A DNA stretch of 64,000 nt from UBA5072 sp041737175 (GTDB lineage: Bacteria; Bacteroidota; Bacteroidia; Bacteroidales; UBA10428): contig JBGSSF010000004.1 in assembly GCA_041737175.1 (NCBI GenBank), forward strand, positions 1 to 64,000. The letters are read 5' to 3'. Positions within the stretch are counted from its first letter, which is position 1, and every line of letters starts with the position of its first letter. The notes beneath the pieces are model-generated. The model was not told where the DNA came from. It made no database searches and saw nothing but the letters and a program-made list of their open reading frames with translations. This document shows positions 23,985 to 33,428 of this stretch, one piece after another. Position numbers and translations under genes: made by a program.

Positions 23985-24335
23985 TCATTCTGCCGAACCT
24001 TTCCAAATTTTGTCCAGGAATTCAGCAGCACCATTAAAAAGGCCCTGCAAACCGTTCTGACTGATATCATTGATAAGTTTTATAATTACAGGAACTAATA
24101 CTACAAATAGAACAATAACTATTAGTAAAAACACTGTCACTGCCAATATCACCAGAATTTTTAGTTTTCTATTGCTCCAAATCTTCATAATTATTCCTAG
24201 CAATTTTGTATGATCTCCATAACCATGATATGAATGGTAAGAATCAAGCGAATATCTACTGTCATCATGGTCTGTGTATTCCCTATAATGTCCATGATTT
24301 CTATGTTTGCTTTCTAAAATGTCATCGAATCCCAT
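23985..24335 (-). CDS. Single-pass membrane protein, unknown
   Basis: A 116-residue protein with a histidine/tyrosine/aspartate-rich N-terminus (KHRNHGHYREYTDHDDSRYS, about 10-30, potentially metal-binding) and one strong transmembrane segment at about 57-83 (ILVILAVTVFLLIVIVLFVVLVP). The C-terminus GLQGLFNGAAEFLDKIWKG is amphipathic. No family recognised. Its neighbours are a TerB-like protein and envelope proteins. Confidence 0.65.
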   Translation of the reverse strand: MGFDDILESKHRNHGHYREYTDHDDSRYSLDSYHSYHGYGDHTKLLGIIMKIWSNRKLKILVILAVTVFLLIVIVLFVVLVPVIIKLINDISQNGLQGLFNGAAEFLDKIWKGSAE

Positions 24336-24493
24336 ACTAGCTGAATTTTGTGTTCAAATAGAAAGTAATTGATAATAATTTGTCTTGATTAGAACCTCAT
24401 CACAAGATTCTATCCGTCAAATAGTCTTAAAAGTGGTTTACCTATTTAATTGCCAGGCTGCCACAATTATTTGCCTATTATGAAAGAAAAGTT

Positions 24494-24796
24494 CTAGGAA
24501 TTATCAGGCGGTAGCCAAATGGAATAGTAAAGCTGGGGAGGTAAAAAAGAAACCGGCGATAACAGATTTTTGCCACCGGAATTTAAACTTAGAGTAATAT
24601 AATATTGTACGAAAAAGGTAACTTCTTCTTCCACTGAGGTATCTGAGGTAAATAAACTGCAGGAACCGGAACTTCCAGCAGCATTTTCAATTTTACCCTT
24701 TTCGTGATGGCAGTAATTGACAATATCATGTCCCAGGAAAAGAGATATAAATGCGAAAAGAAATGCTGGAAATAATAGTTTTTTAAGGGTAATCAT
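24494..24796 (-). CDS. Small secreted or membrane-anchored protein, unknown
   Basis: A 100-residue protein with an N-terminal hydrophobic segment (residues 8-24, FPAFLFAFISLFLGH) followed by HHEKG and an otherwise undistinguished sequence with a few cysteines. It resembles the small histidine-containing proteins found next to metal-efflux genes in Bacteroidetes, but nothing decisive is visible. The intergenic region in front carries two palindromic motif copies (24874-24920) shared with the promoter region of the XRE regulator. Confidence 0.55.
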   Translation of the reverse strand: MITLKKLLFPAFLFAFISLFLGHDIVNYCHHEKGKIENAAGSSGSCSLFTSDTSVEEEVTFFVQYYITLSLNSGGKNLLSPVSFLPPQLYYSIWLPPDNS

Positions 24797-24873
24797 GCCG
24801 GTTCAAATATAAGAGGTGTAACCATCCATGGTAATCATTTAAAACATTTTAACTTTTTGCCTTTTTGACTTAA

Positions 24874-24920
24874 ATTAAATAGAATTTAATATATCGCAAA
24901 TATATTAAATTATATTTAAT
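24874..24920. promoter_or_regulatory. Near-perfect 21-bp inverted repeat, putative operator of the cupin-XRE regulator
   Basis: Arms lie at 24874-24894 and 24900-24920 with only one mismatch and a five-base spacer. Each arm contains the 17-mer ATTAAATTATATTTAAT (or its complement, one copy with a single change). The same 17-mer occurs in inverse orientation at 25587-25603 upstream of the XRE gene. The site is between the 3' end of the XRE gene and the start of the small gene at 24494-24796, so it may control the latter. Confidence 0.55.
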
Positions 24921-24977
24921 AGTTGGGAAAAACAATTATTATTGCACCACATTCAAAATATAATCAAAATTTAGTTC

Positions 24978-25532
24978 CTAAGTCTTTAAAGGTGAAATAA
25001 CCCATAAAATCCAGGTTTTTTCAATAGAATTATTCTGGAAGTATTTTAAGTCATGTGAATAAAAATAAATACTTCCCTGACTGGCAAGTTCATGTGTTGA
25101 ATCTTTAAAAATTACCGATAGAATCCCGCCAATAACAAAACAAAATTCCTGCCCGTTTCGCCGATTGTCTATTAATCCGATGGAACTTCCTTCTTTTTCA
25201 AGTTCTACTGCATATATTTCCATGGTTTGAACGGGACTGTAATGAGCCAACAAATATAAGGCTGCCCCGTTTTCGTTTCGCTTAACGAATTTTTTTTCGT
25301 CCCAGGAAATTACAGGATTGGAGGCAAAAGTATCGTTCTCACCAATCAACGCTCCTACTGAAGTATTCAAATAATCAGCAATATGTTTAATGGTGTGCAA
25401 AGATGGAAAAGCTTTGGCATTTTCTATCTGAGATAACATACTGGGAGTTATCCCAATGCCTTTGGCCAAAACATTCATTTGTATTTCAAGATGTTCTCTT
25501 CGTTTTCGTATCCTTTCACCAAGCTTGTTCAT
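24978..25532 (-). CDS. XRE-family regulator with C-terminal cupin domain
   Basis: I place the start at the ATG at 25532 (184 residues: MNKLGERIRKRREHLEIQ); an ATG six codons upstream is also in frame. Residues 5-60 are a Cro/CI-type helix-turn-helix (MNVLAKGIGITPSMLSQIENAKAFPS). The C-terminal half is a cupin (VYAVELEKEGSSIG, GQEFCFVIGGILSVI, YFYSHDLKYFQNNS), as in MerR/PuuR-like metabolite-sensing regulators. It is divergent from the OFA transporter gene 155 bp away, and the shared palindrome in between makes control of that transporter likely. Confidence 0.9.
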   Translation of the reverse strand: MNKLGERIRKRREHLEIQMNVLAKGIGITPSMLSQIENAKAFPSLHTIKHIADYLNTSVGALIGENDTFASNPVISWDEKKFVKRNENGAALYLLAHYSPVQTMEIYAVELEKEGSSIGLIDNRRNGQEFCFVIGGILSVIFKDSTHELASQGSIYFYSHDLKYFQNNSIEKTWILWVISPLKT

Positions 25533-25586
25533 AGCATTCAGTATTAACAAAATTAACTATTTGTATTGAATCGGTGTCTTTCATTC

Positions 25587-25603
25587 ATTAAATATAATTT
25601 AAT
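25587..25603. promoter_or_regulatory. Palindromic 17-mer ATTAAATATAATTTAAT, putative operator
   Basis: This 17-mer is the exact inverse of the one at 24904-24920 and differs by one base from 24874-24890. It sits in the 154-bp AT-rich region between the divergent XRE-cupin gene and the MFS transporter, where an operator for both would be expected. Low base complexity (only A and T) means chance similarity cannot be excluded. Confidence 0.5.
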
Positions 25604-25686
25604 ATTAATTTGCTAAAGTAAATAATATTTAATTTATTTGACAAGTAATTCGTATTTTTTCAATTCAAAATAACTATTGTTTAAAA

Positions 25687-26892
25687 ATGATTTCCAGGAA
25701 ATACCTTATCATCCCTTTAGGATTTTTATCAGCGCTTTTAATGGGAACTGTATATTCGTGGAGTGTTTTCAGAATTCCATTGGAAAACTCACTGGGCATA
25801 TCTTCCTCAAAAAGCGGACTACCATTTCTTTTTTTCCTCGCCTTGTATGCATTTACCATGCCAGTTGCCGGAAAACTTATAGAAAGGTTTAAGCCGTCCC
25901 TTATTGCAATAACGGGTAGTATTTTGCTATCCGCCGGTTATCTTTTATCAGGTTATTGTAGTACAATACATCAGCTTGTGATTGCCTATGGTGTTTTGGG
26001 TGGTATAGGAGTTGGAATGCTATATGGTGTGCCTGTTGCTATGGCTTCCAGGTGGTTTCCTGGTTCCAAAGGAATTGCAACAGGGGCAATCTTGCTTGGC
26101 TTTGGTTTATCTCCATTGGTAACTGCCCCGGTCGCTTCAACTCTTATTGAAAATTATGGAGTATCTGATGCCTTCGTACTGATTGGCATTGGATTTTTAT
26201 TGCTACTGCCTGTAATGGCTTCATTTTTTACAAATCCCGAAGATTATTCCAAACAAAAACCTAGTGTCGCTGTATATGGAGATAATCTACCGGTAACAAG
26301 AAACAGCAGTTTTTATTTACTTTGGTTGCTTTTTTTCATTGTTACCTTTTCCGGTCTTATGGCCATAAGCATATCCAGTCCTTTTAGTCAGTCTTTTTTA
26401 AATATTAATAGCACTGATGCTGCAATGATCCTTTCATTGCTGGCGCTTTTCAATGGAATGGGTCGTTTGTTATTCGGTTTTATGCTGGATAAAGCCGGAT
26501 TCAGGATTACACTAGTCATTTCATATTTATTGCTGATTTTTTCTTCCCTGACAATTGCCACACTGTCACCAGGACAATCAATGAAGTTTGTTATTTCAAT
26601 GGCACTTTTATGGAGTGTTTTCGGTGGGTGGCTTACCATCGCTCCCGTATCTGTAATCAGACTGTTCGGTGAATTAAATTCGGCAAAGAATTATGGTAAA
26701 CTCTTTACTGCTTATGGTTTTGGCGCTATTGCAGGGGTTACTCTTAGTTCGAAATTAAAAGAAATAACCGGGAAATACGATTTAATATTCTATGTTGTAT
26801 TTTTCATGGCGGTACTGGGTATTTTTATCATTAGCAAGATACCATTACAGAAAAATAAGGTCATTCCTGTTACTGAATTTACAGGTAAATAA
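25687..26892 (+). CDS. OFA-family MFS transporter (oxalate/formate-antiporter-like)
   Basis: A 401-residue protein with twelve membrane helices in two halves. The first helix reads GFLSALLMGTVYSWSVFRIPLE, the signature of the oxalate/formate antiporter family; RFKPSLIAITGSILLSAGYLLSGY, GGIGVGMLYGVPVAMASRWFPG and GIATGAILLGFGLSPL follow, all typical. The transported anion is not evident. Likely controlled by the divergent XRE-cupin regulator. Confidence 0.9.
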   Translation: MISRKYLIIPLGFLSALLMGTVYSWSVFRIPLENSLGISSSKSGLPFLFFLALYAFTMPVAGKLIERFKPSLIAITGSILLSAGYLLSGYCSTIHQLVIAYGVLGGIGVGMLYGVPVAMASRWFPGSKGIATGAILLGFGLSPLVTAPVASTLIENYGVSDAFVLIGIGFLLLLPVMASFFTNPEDYSKQKPSVAVYGDNLPVTRNSSFYLLWLLFFIVTFSGLMAISISSPFSQSFLNINSTDAAMILSLLALFNGMGRLLFGFMLDKAGFRITLVISYLLLIFSSLTIATLSPGQSMKFVISMALLWSVFGGWLTIAPVSVIRLFGELNSAKNYGKLFTAYGFGAIAGVTLSSKLKEITGKYDLIFYVVFFMAVLGIFIISKIPLQKNKVIPVTEFTGK

Positions 26893-26966
26893 AAGGCTGC
26901 TCACATTTTGTATAGTAGGGGTTAATTGTCCTTTCAACTACTGGATTATCAGGGCGGCCTTTTTTT
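26891..26966 (+). terminator. Possible rho-independent terminator of the MFS gene
   Basis: AAAAGGCTGCTC (26891-26902, overlapping the stop) can pair with GGGCGGCCTTTT (26952-26963), and a run of T residues follows. The loop of nearly 50 bases is long, so the call is moderate. Confidence 0.4.
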
Positions 26967-27076
26967 AAAAATCATGAATCCACTTTGAATGGTCCATTCA
27001 ACAAATTTTTCCGGTGTGGGCTTAGATTTTTATGGTGCAGAGATCTCCTCCACCGGGGTTATGAAAAAATCCTACA

Positions 27077-28240
27077 TTAAAGCACTGGCTGGTTATCTTT
27101 TATCTCACATCTATTGTATTCCTCGTCCGTAACAGGCTGCAACCATACAACACTTCCTTTATCGGTATTAGGACTTATAGCAATATGGGTTAGACTGTAT
27201 TCGGGTGCGGCACCGTGCCAGTGCTCTGCATCGGGAGGAATTCTTACAATATCGCCTTTGTGCAACAACTGAGCGGGATTGCCTTTTTCCTGGTAATAAC
27301 CCTGCCCGTCTGTAATAAGGAGTATTTGCCCCCCCGGATGTTTGTGCCAGTTGGTTCTTGCCTTGGGTTCAAAGGTTACGTTACCAATGGAGGTATTGTA
27401 CGTACTATCATTATTTACAAGCATTTGAAGCCATGCTGTACCTGTAAAATTGTCGTTGGCAAAGATTTCTCCTTTGGGAAAAGCAGTTTCTGATGTTTGC
27501 TCCACCGCAGTCACAGTATGATGATGGGTGCAACCAACCACAAGTACATCATCCAAAATTTCATTGACTGCATTTGCTTCTGCTTTGCCTACTATCGGTT
27601 GAATGATGCCCGCAAATTCAGTCAACTGTTCGGGAGTTAAACCTACATTCAGACAAATGACCAGATGACTGCGAAGCATAGGCTCTGCGCCGCCAATTGC
27701 ACTCAGCACGGAAATAGTGACCAATTCCCTTTGGGCATAGGTTAAAACATCGCGTTCGAAAATATCGGCAAACAGATGTTCTTTCAGAAAGGTATCGATT
27801 ACCGGCACAAATGCAGCATAACCCGTAAGGGTGCTACTTTGAGGTATTTTCTGGAGTTCCTCGAGGACTTTTTTACCCCGATCATATTTGCTACCATCCT
27901 GATTTACAGGCGATGCACCGGCACCTGTTTTATCGATTATACCTTTGGCTTTTCGTTCATCGAGCACTTCCATAAATGTTTGCAATCCTCTTATACTGCG
28001 AGGGAATCCGCAATAGGCGTAAAGATGAACGAGGGCTTCCTTAATCTGGTTAATCGTGAGACCGGCGTTAAGGCCGGCATTCAACTCCGTTTTCAATTTG
28101 GTTAAATCGCCTTTTGCTGTAAGTGCAGAAATGATAATAATGCTTTTCTGCTTCGCACTCAGGCTTTGATCATACAAGTTCATGGCATGAGCATTGATGA
28201 TATTTGAAAATAAAAAAATAAAACCTATCAGAATTTTCAT
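27077..28240 (-). CDS. Secreted double carboxymuconolactone decarboxylase-cupin fusion
   Basis: A 387-residue protein: a signal peptide (1-19), two CMD/AhpD-like helical domains (about 20-125, LSAKQKSIIIISALTAKGD... VHLYAYCGFPRS; and about 130-225, FADIFERDVLTYAQRELVTISVLSAIGG... ) and a C-terminal cupin (about 275-370) with the metal ligands H-K-H in NWHKHPGGQ and H-W-H in AEHWHGA. The first CMD domain retains the YCGFP cysteine but not a CxxC pair. Similar fusions are common in Bacteroidetes next to oxidoreductases and hydrolases; substrate unknown. Last in a row of four minus-strand enzymes divergent from an AraC regulator. Confidence 0.88.
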   Translation of the reverse strand: MKILIGFIFLFSNIINAHAMNLYDQSLSAKQKSIIIISALTAKGDLTKLKTELNAGLNAGLTINQIKEALVHLYAYCGFPRSIRGLQTFMEVLDERKAKGIIDKTGAGASPVNQDGSKYDRGKKVLEELQKIPQSSTLTGYAAFVPVIDTFLKEHLFADIFERDVLTYAQRELVTISVLSAIGGAEPMLRSHLVICLNVGLTPEQLTEFAGIIQPIVGKAEANAVNEILDDVLVVGCTHHHTVTAVEQTSETAFPKGEIFANDNFTGTAWLQMLVNNDSTYNTSIGNVTFEPKARTNWHKHPGGQILLITDGQGYYQEKGNPAQLLHKGDIVRIPPDAEHWHGAAPEYSLTHIAISPNTDKGSVVWLQPVTDEEYNRCEIKDNQPVL

Positions 28241-28290
28241 TATGTTTTATTTATCAGTTATTAGCCGGTGGTATACCCAGCCTCAGTCTC

Positions 28291-29343
28291 TTACAGATAT
28301 TTACCAAAAAACGCATTGAATTTATTCATCGCCAGACCTACATATTCAGGAATATAATAGGTCTGGATGTGGGTAGCTCCCGGAATCAGGAATAATTCTT
28401 TCTCCTTTGTGCCAGTAGCAAGATGGAATGCACTATCGGTCATGTAATAGCTGTCGGCTTTACTTCCCGCCATCATCAACAGGGGCTGATTAATCAGATC
28501 CATGTTCGAGGCTGCGTCAAAGGCCATCAGGTCAAGCAGACTGCTCATGGTGTACCTGAATGTGGAATTGGGGTGGGCGTGGGTTCTGTTGTAATAATAA
28601 TGACCTTCACGATACAGATCAAACGGCATTTTGTCTGCTTCTTCATCGGTCGATTTTGTATTGGCAGCATAAAGCACTTCCCCGCCGGCCGCTTCCCGTG
28701 CCCGGGCTTCTGAAGCCTGTTTTAACCGTTCCTGAATAGTGGACAGTCCTGAATTCATGTATCCGTTGCGCCTGACCACGCCGGAATTAAACATGCTCAA
28801 GGTTGCTACTGCTTTAAAACGTTTGTCGGTTTGTGCTGCTTTTAATGTGTAGCCACCGCCACCGCAGATTCCTAATATGCCCAGGCGGTCAGCATTTACA
28901 CCGGCATAATGTGTAATAAAATCTGCCATCCCGCGAATGTCTTCAACGCGATTGGTCGGCTTATCTACATTACGCGGCTCTCCGCCGCTGGCTCCCTGGT
29001 ACGAGGCATCGGCAGCAATCGTGATGTAACCTGATTCAGCCAGATGCTGTGCGTATAATCCTGCAACCTGTTCTTTTACGCCGCCATTGGGGTGAGCAAC
29101 AACCACCGCAGGATAACTCTTTGAAGGGTCATAATTGGCGGGGGTGTAAATATTGGCTGCTATATCAATACCATTCAGTTTATAGGTCACGGGATGAATA
29201 TTCACCTTGCCTGATGCATTTTCTGTAATGGCATCCTGGTAAACCAGTCCAAAAGGATTGGCGAGCTTTGTTTGTGCCGAAGATATAAATGTTGTCGTCA
29301 TAAAAAGTACAATCAAAAAATTGGATTTAATTTCTCTTTTCAT
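28291..29343 (-). CDS. Secreted alpha/beta hydrolase, dienelactone-hydrolase-like
   Basis: A 350-residue exported hydrolase: signal peptide (1-23) and an alpha/beta fold with VVVAHPNGGVKEQ for the oxyanion hole. The nucleophile elbow reads GICGGGGY, with a cysteine instead of serine, as in dienelactone hydrolases. DASYQGASGGEPR and ETTxxxRVEDIRGMADF are typical of the family. A late aspartate (MMAGSKAD) and H in PGATHIQTYY complete the triad. Lies 50 bp upstream of the CMD-cupin gene, probably cotranscribed. Confidence 0.86.
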   Translation of the reverse strand: MKREIKSNFLIVLFMTTTFISSAQTKLANPFGLVYQDAITENASGKVNIHPVTYKLNGIDIAANIYTPANYDPSKSYPAVVVAHPNGGVKEQVAGLYAQHLAESGYITIAADASYQGASGGEPRNVDKPTNRVEDIRGMADFITHYAGVNADRLGILGICGGGGYTLKAAQTDKRFKAVATLSMFNSGVVRRNGYMNSGLSTIQERLKQASEARAREAAGGEVLYAANTKSTDEEADKMPFDLYREGHYYYNRTHAHPNSTFRYTMSSLLDLMAFDAASNMDLINQPLLMMAGSKADSYYMTDSAFHLATGTKEKELFLIPGATHIQTYYIPEYVGLAMNKFNAFFGKYL

Positions 29344-29408
29344 GGTTAACTCCTCCCTTTCATAAATAATTTATTTTCAGAATCATTTCAAAACAGTCTA
29401 ATTGTCTG

Positions 29409-30509
29409 TCATTTATCCAGTCCTTTTTTCTTTAACCATTCCGACATGATGTCGGCTATTTCAACATTGTTTAAATCTGAAAACGGGAAATGCGTATTGC
29501 CTTTAATCCCGATCTCAGGCAAATGCACCACGGTTACGTCACCGCCTTGCCCGTTCACGGCATCCCTCCATAACCTGGCCATTTCAAGCCGTGCCCGCCA
29601 ACCATCCTGGCCCGGGTTATCCATAGGTTTATCGGGAATAAAATCACCATAGTATATAATTATCGGTATTTTGGTAAGCTTCAAGAAATCTGATAAAGGC
29701 ACTTCAAAAGCGGTGAGTGTGCCCCCGGCCATGGGTATAGGTGAGGGCACCTCTCCTTTGGGAAAAAGAAAACCACTGCCCGGCTCATAAGAGACTATAG
29801 CTTTTACATTTTGGTTTTTGATGGCGGTTGCCCAGCCCATGCCTCCCGAATGGGAATGCGACACCAGGATGGCGGGACCAATTTTGGTAAAAAGCGCAGA
29901 AATGGCTTCAGTATTAACGTTTATATCAATGGGTCCGATATTGGGCGTCATCTGGCGGAAATATTGGTTCAGCGTGGCCGAATCGCGTGCAAACTGCACT
30001 CCGTTGAAATAGTCGGGCCAAATGCCAACACGGAAAGTGCCAAACCATTGCTGTTCGTCAGGTGTTGGTGTAATGGTTCCGGCAACCGTACTTCGACTGG
30101 CATTACCTCTTCTGGGCTGGTCAATGAGATAGACTCCGAAACCCCGTCTCAGGAAAATATTTTGAAAGCCTTCGCGCCCGTCAGGGGTTGTTTCCCACGT
30201 TTTCGAGAACTGGCCGATTCCATGCCACATCACCAAAGGATATTTGCGGGCTTTTACCGGGATCTGATAAAAAATGTATGCATGATCGCCGCGGAAAGTC
30301 TGTCCTTCGGGAGTAGGTTTATAGGGATCAAATGTTCCCGGGTTGGTTATCACAGTTCCGCCCACGGCAAAACTGCCTTGTTCCTGAATCAGAATAGGTT
30401 TTTGTTTTTTTGCATTTTGAGCAGTACCTGAAGAATTTGTATGTGTTTGCTGAGTATAAGTACAGGGTATACTCATGAATAAAAAAAGTCCTAGAAATGT
30501 TGTCCTCAT
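29409..30509 (-). CDS. Secreted alpha/beta hydrolase (esterase-like)
   Basis: A 366-residue protein with a signal peptide (1-19). The fold is recognisable by PLVMWHGIGQFSKTWETTPDGREGFQ at the oxyanion hole, GVYLIDQPRRGNA, the nucleophile elbow SHSHSGGMGW and a terminal histidine in IKGNTHFPF, and IIYYGDFIPDKP carrying the likely acid. Substrate not identifiable. Same direction as and 65 bp upstream of the dienelactone-hydrolase-like gene. Confidence 0.85.
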   Translation of the reverse strand: MRTTFLGLFLFMSIPCTYTQQTHTNSSGTAQNAKKQKPILIQEQGSFAVGGTVITNPGTFDPYKPTPEGQTFRGDHAYIFYQIPVKARKYPLVMWHGIGQFSKTWETTPDGREGFQNIFLRRGFGVYLIDQPRRGNASRSTVAGTITPTPDEQQWFGTFRVGIWPDYFNGVQFARDSATLNQYFRQMTPNIGPIDINVNTEAISALFTKIGPAILVSHSHSGGMGWATAIKNQNVKAIVSYEPGSGFLFPKGEVPSPIPMAGGTLTAFEVPLSDFLKLTKIPIIIYYGDFIPDKPMDNPGQDGWRARLEMARLWRDAVNGQGGDVTVVHLPEIGIKGNTHFPFSDLNNVEIADIMSEWLKKKGLDK

Positions 30510-30573
30510 AAAGTTGATAGTTAAATGGAATTAGTGGTGTGATTCGCTTTTTTTCATTGTTTCAAGCTACCGG

Positions 30574-32226
30574 TTAAATACCATTTGGTTGAAGTTTATC
30601 TCCCATGTTCACTGCCTTTTCAATCACGTCCAGTCTGGCTTTCCTTGGATCAGGCTTACCGACAGGTTTACCATCGGATTGAACATCAAGGATCATGTTC
30701 TTTTTGGGACTGTAAACAGGCCATTCCGGCAAATCCTTACTGTTAGGATTGCCGGTCCTGGCAAAGTTTACCCAATAGGCGTTCATCATCCTGGCGACCT
30801 CTTTGTCCCCGGGCGTTGGAGGCGTCGGAGGTGCCCCGAAGCCTCCTGACCCCAGGTTGTCGAACACATAAGCAATATCGGTTCCGTGTCCGGGGCCAAA
30901 CGGCATCCGCTCCTTCATGGACGAAGGCACGTAAGAGAAAAGAAAAATGGAGGCCGGATCACCAACGGCGGCAAAAGATTTTGCGGTGAACCGCGCAGGC
31001 TCTGCCCAAACCTTGTCCGTGTTAAACCTTGTTTGTACCTCAGCGAATTCTTTTTTACCATCAGGATCATAGGCGGCTTTAGCCTCATCCTTCAGTTCTC
31101 CGAACAGAGAAAACAGTTCTTCCTTTGAACTGCTGGCATTAACAAAGTTTCCGCCTATTTCCGCACTATTACACCCGATCATGAGCGGAACGTGTGCCTG
31201 CCTGCCTGCCTTGTATGCACTCTCTGCAGTTTCAACGACCAGTTTACCGTCGAGAATCGGACCTGAATAGATACGCGGACCTCCCTGGCCATCATTTTCC
31301 TGTCCCCCGTCAACAATCTCTTCCACTCTCAGCGCGCGCAGCTTGGCCAGTGCAGCCGCATCTGTGCCCTCGATCCCATGTTTACGGGCAAAATTTATTC
31401 CGATGGTTTCCGCTGAAACAGGGTAGTATGGACTTGCATTTTCTTTACTGATCGGCCTGCCGGTCAGAACACCATCCCGGCCACCGCCGGAATGACTGAT
31501 TGCCTTTTGGAAAAGACCTTTCGCCTCCGGTATGGTAAGGAGTGAATGTATCGAAACGCCGCCGGCTGAAAAACCGAAAATGGTAACATTTTCAGGATTG
31601 CCCCCGAATGCGGCGATGTTTTGCTTCACCCACCTGAGGGCTGCTATCTGGTCCATGAAGGCGTAACTGCCCTTGGCTTCTTCCGGATGCTCCTTGCTCA
31701 ACGCCGGGAATGCAAAATGCCCGAGGCGCCCCAGACGGTAATTGATGGAAATCAGGATGACACCTTGTTTGGCAAACCCATCCCCGGAAGTGTTACCGCT
31801 GCCCCCTACGAAAGCGCCGCCGTGAATCCACACCATGACCGGCAGCTTTGCATTCTTTGCAGCCCCGGCAGGGCGCCATATATTGAGAAACAAACAATCT
31901 TCCGACGAGCCTGCCTGAATTGATCCTGCAGCGGCACCCCATCCTGCTGCCGCGCAGGTCGCGCCAAACTCGGTTGCATCACGCACTCCCTGCCACGGGG
32001 CAACGGGTTGTGGAGGACGCCAGCGATATTCCCCTACCGGCGGAGCAGCATAGGGAATTCCCTTGAAACTTTCTACACTCCCGTCTGTTGCGCCGCGTAC
32101 CAAACCTGAAACGGTCAGAACTTCAGGCATATTGGCAGAGCCAGCAGTGTCAGTCATTTTCTGTTGTTGAGCCTGAAGGCATAATGCCATAAGAACTAAT
32201 GTAGATCCTAGTGATAATTTTTTCAT
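30574..32226 (-). CDS. Secreted type-B carboxylesterase
   Basis: Start set at the ATG at 32226 (550 residues), which begins a clean signal peptide MKKLSLGSTLVLMALCLQAQ; an upstream ATG would add 20 residues with no signal. Type-B features include VESFKGIPYAAPPVGEYRW, SEDCLFLNIW, VMVWIHGGAFVGGSG, the nucleophile elbow GFSAGG and the histidine in GPGHGTDIAYVF. Hydrolysis of carboxylic esters in the periplasm is expected. First of four minus-strand enzymes divergent from the AraC-family regulator at 32386. Confidence 0.93.
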   Translation of the reverse strand: MKKLSLGSTLVLMALCLQAQQQKMTDTAGSANMPEVLTVSGLVRGATDGSVESFKGIPYAAPPVGEYRWRPPQPVAPWQGVRDATEFGATCAAAGWGAAAGSIQAGSSEDCLFLNIWRPAGAAKNAKLPVMVWIHGGAFVGGSGNTSGDGFAKQGVILISINYRLGRLGHFAFPALSKEHPEEAKGSYAFMDQIAALRWVKQNIAAFGGNPENVTIFGFSAGGVSIHSLLTIPEAKGLFQKAISHSGGGRDGVLTGRPISKENASPYYPVSAETIGINFARKHGIEGTDAAALAKLRALRVEEIVDGGQENDGQGGPRIYSGPILDGKLVVETAESAYKAGRQAHVPLMIGCNSAEIGGNFVNASSSKEELFSLFGELKDEAKAAYDPDGKKEFAEVQTRFNTDKVWAEPARFTAKSFAAVGDPASIFLFSYVPSSMKERMPFGPGHGTDIAYVFDNLGSGGFGAPPTPPTPGDKEVARMMNAYWVNFARTGNPNSKDLPEWPVYSPKKNMILDVQSDGKPVGKPDPRKARLDVIEKAVNMGDKLQPNGI

Positions 32227-32385
32227 GATGGTAAATATTATATAATGCAAAGGTGAGACCAAATAACCGGAGCGATTGTATACCAATTACTGTTTTTTGT
32301 ACCCCGATTACGGATATTACATTCCTAAGTGTATCTTACAGATAATTATGCTTTAACTTTGATGCAAATTGTAACAGCAAGAGCA

Positions 32386-33282
32386 ATGGATGAAATTATC
32401 AAATTGGAGAATATTACACAGTTTAATACATTGCGGGGAATCGAAACCCTTCATCCTTTGGTAAGCGTATTTGACTTTTCAAAAATGAAGCTGATTCCGG
32501 AAGCCATGGCTCACTATGGCTTTTATTGTGTTTTTCTCAAGGAGGCAAAATGCGGCGATTTGAAATATGGCTGTAATTATTACGACTACCAGGTAGGTAC
32601 GCTGGTTTTTATTGCTCCCGGTCAGGTGGTAGGTATTGGAAGCAAACCGGATAGTCCGCGGCCCAAGGGATGGGGACTGCTGTTTCATCCCGACTTGATC
32701 CGGGGCACCTCGCTTGGCCAGAATATAAAAAAGTATACTTTTTTCTCGTATGAAGCCAATGAGGCCCTTCACATTTCTGAAAAAGAACGGCAAATTATTT
32801 TAGATTGTCTGGCAAAAATAGATCATGAACTGCTGCAGTCGATCGACAAACATAGCAAAACACTTATTGCCAATAATATAGAGTTGCTCCTCAATTATTG
32901 CTTGCGGTTTTACGACCGCCAGTTCATTACCCGCGGTGATGTCAATAAGGACATTCTGGTGAAATTTGAGCAACTGCTGGATAACTATTTTCAATCGGAA
33001 ATAGTCAGGACTGCGGGTTTGCCTACCGTGAAATATTGCGCTGATCAGTTGCATTTGTCGGCCAATTATTTTGGCGATCTGATAAAAAAAGAAACCGGAA
33101 AATCAGCTCAGGAAACTATCCAGCTAAAGGTTATGAACATTGCCAAGGAGAGAATTTTTGACAAGAGCAAGACGCTGAGTGAAATCGCCTATGAATTAGG
33201 GTTTAAACACCCTCAACATTTCAGCAGGATGTTCAAGAATGATACGGGACATACCCCCAATGAATACAGGTCGATGAATTAG
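32386..33282 (+). CDS. AraC-family transcriptional regulator
   Basis: Start set at ATG 32386 (298 residues, MDEIIKLENITQFN), matching the usual beginning of Bacteroidetes AraC regulators; other in-frame ATGs lie 19 and 8 codons upstream. The N-terminal cupin-like sensor (about 30-170) precedes a C-terminal pair of helix-turn-helices (about 205-297): YCADQLHLSANYFGDLIKKETGKSAQE and LSEIAYELGFKHPQHFSRMFKNDTGHTPNEYR. It is transcribed away from the carboxylesterase cluster and probably controls it. Confidence 0.93.
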   Translation: MDEIIKLENITQFNTLRGIETLHPLVSVFDFSKMKLIPEAMAHYGFYCVFLKEAKCGDLKYGCNYYDYQVGTLVFIAPGQVVGIGSKPDSPRPKGWGLLFHPDLIRGTSLGQNIKKYTFFSYEANEALHISEKERQIILDCLAKIDHELLQSIDKHSKTLIANNIELLLNYCLRFYDRQFITRGDVNKDILVKFEQLLDNYFQSEIVRTAGLPTVKYCADQLHLSANYFGDLIKKETGKSAQETIQLKVMNIAKERIFDKSKTLSEIAYELGFKHPQHFSRMFKNDTGHTPNEYRSMN

Positions 33283-33428
33283 ATTTAGGGAATGCAGATA
33301 GCACAACCGCTGAAAAAGCAATTTCCTGGTGTTACAGCAATATTAAGATTTCGTGAATTAAGCAATAATTATTTGCTGCAGTGGCTTCTAATTTGTAATT
33401 TCAGGCTTTTACCAATTCAACCATCAGC

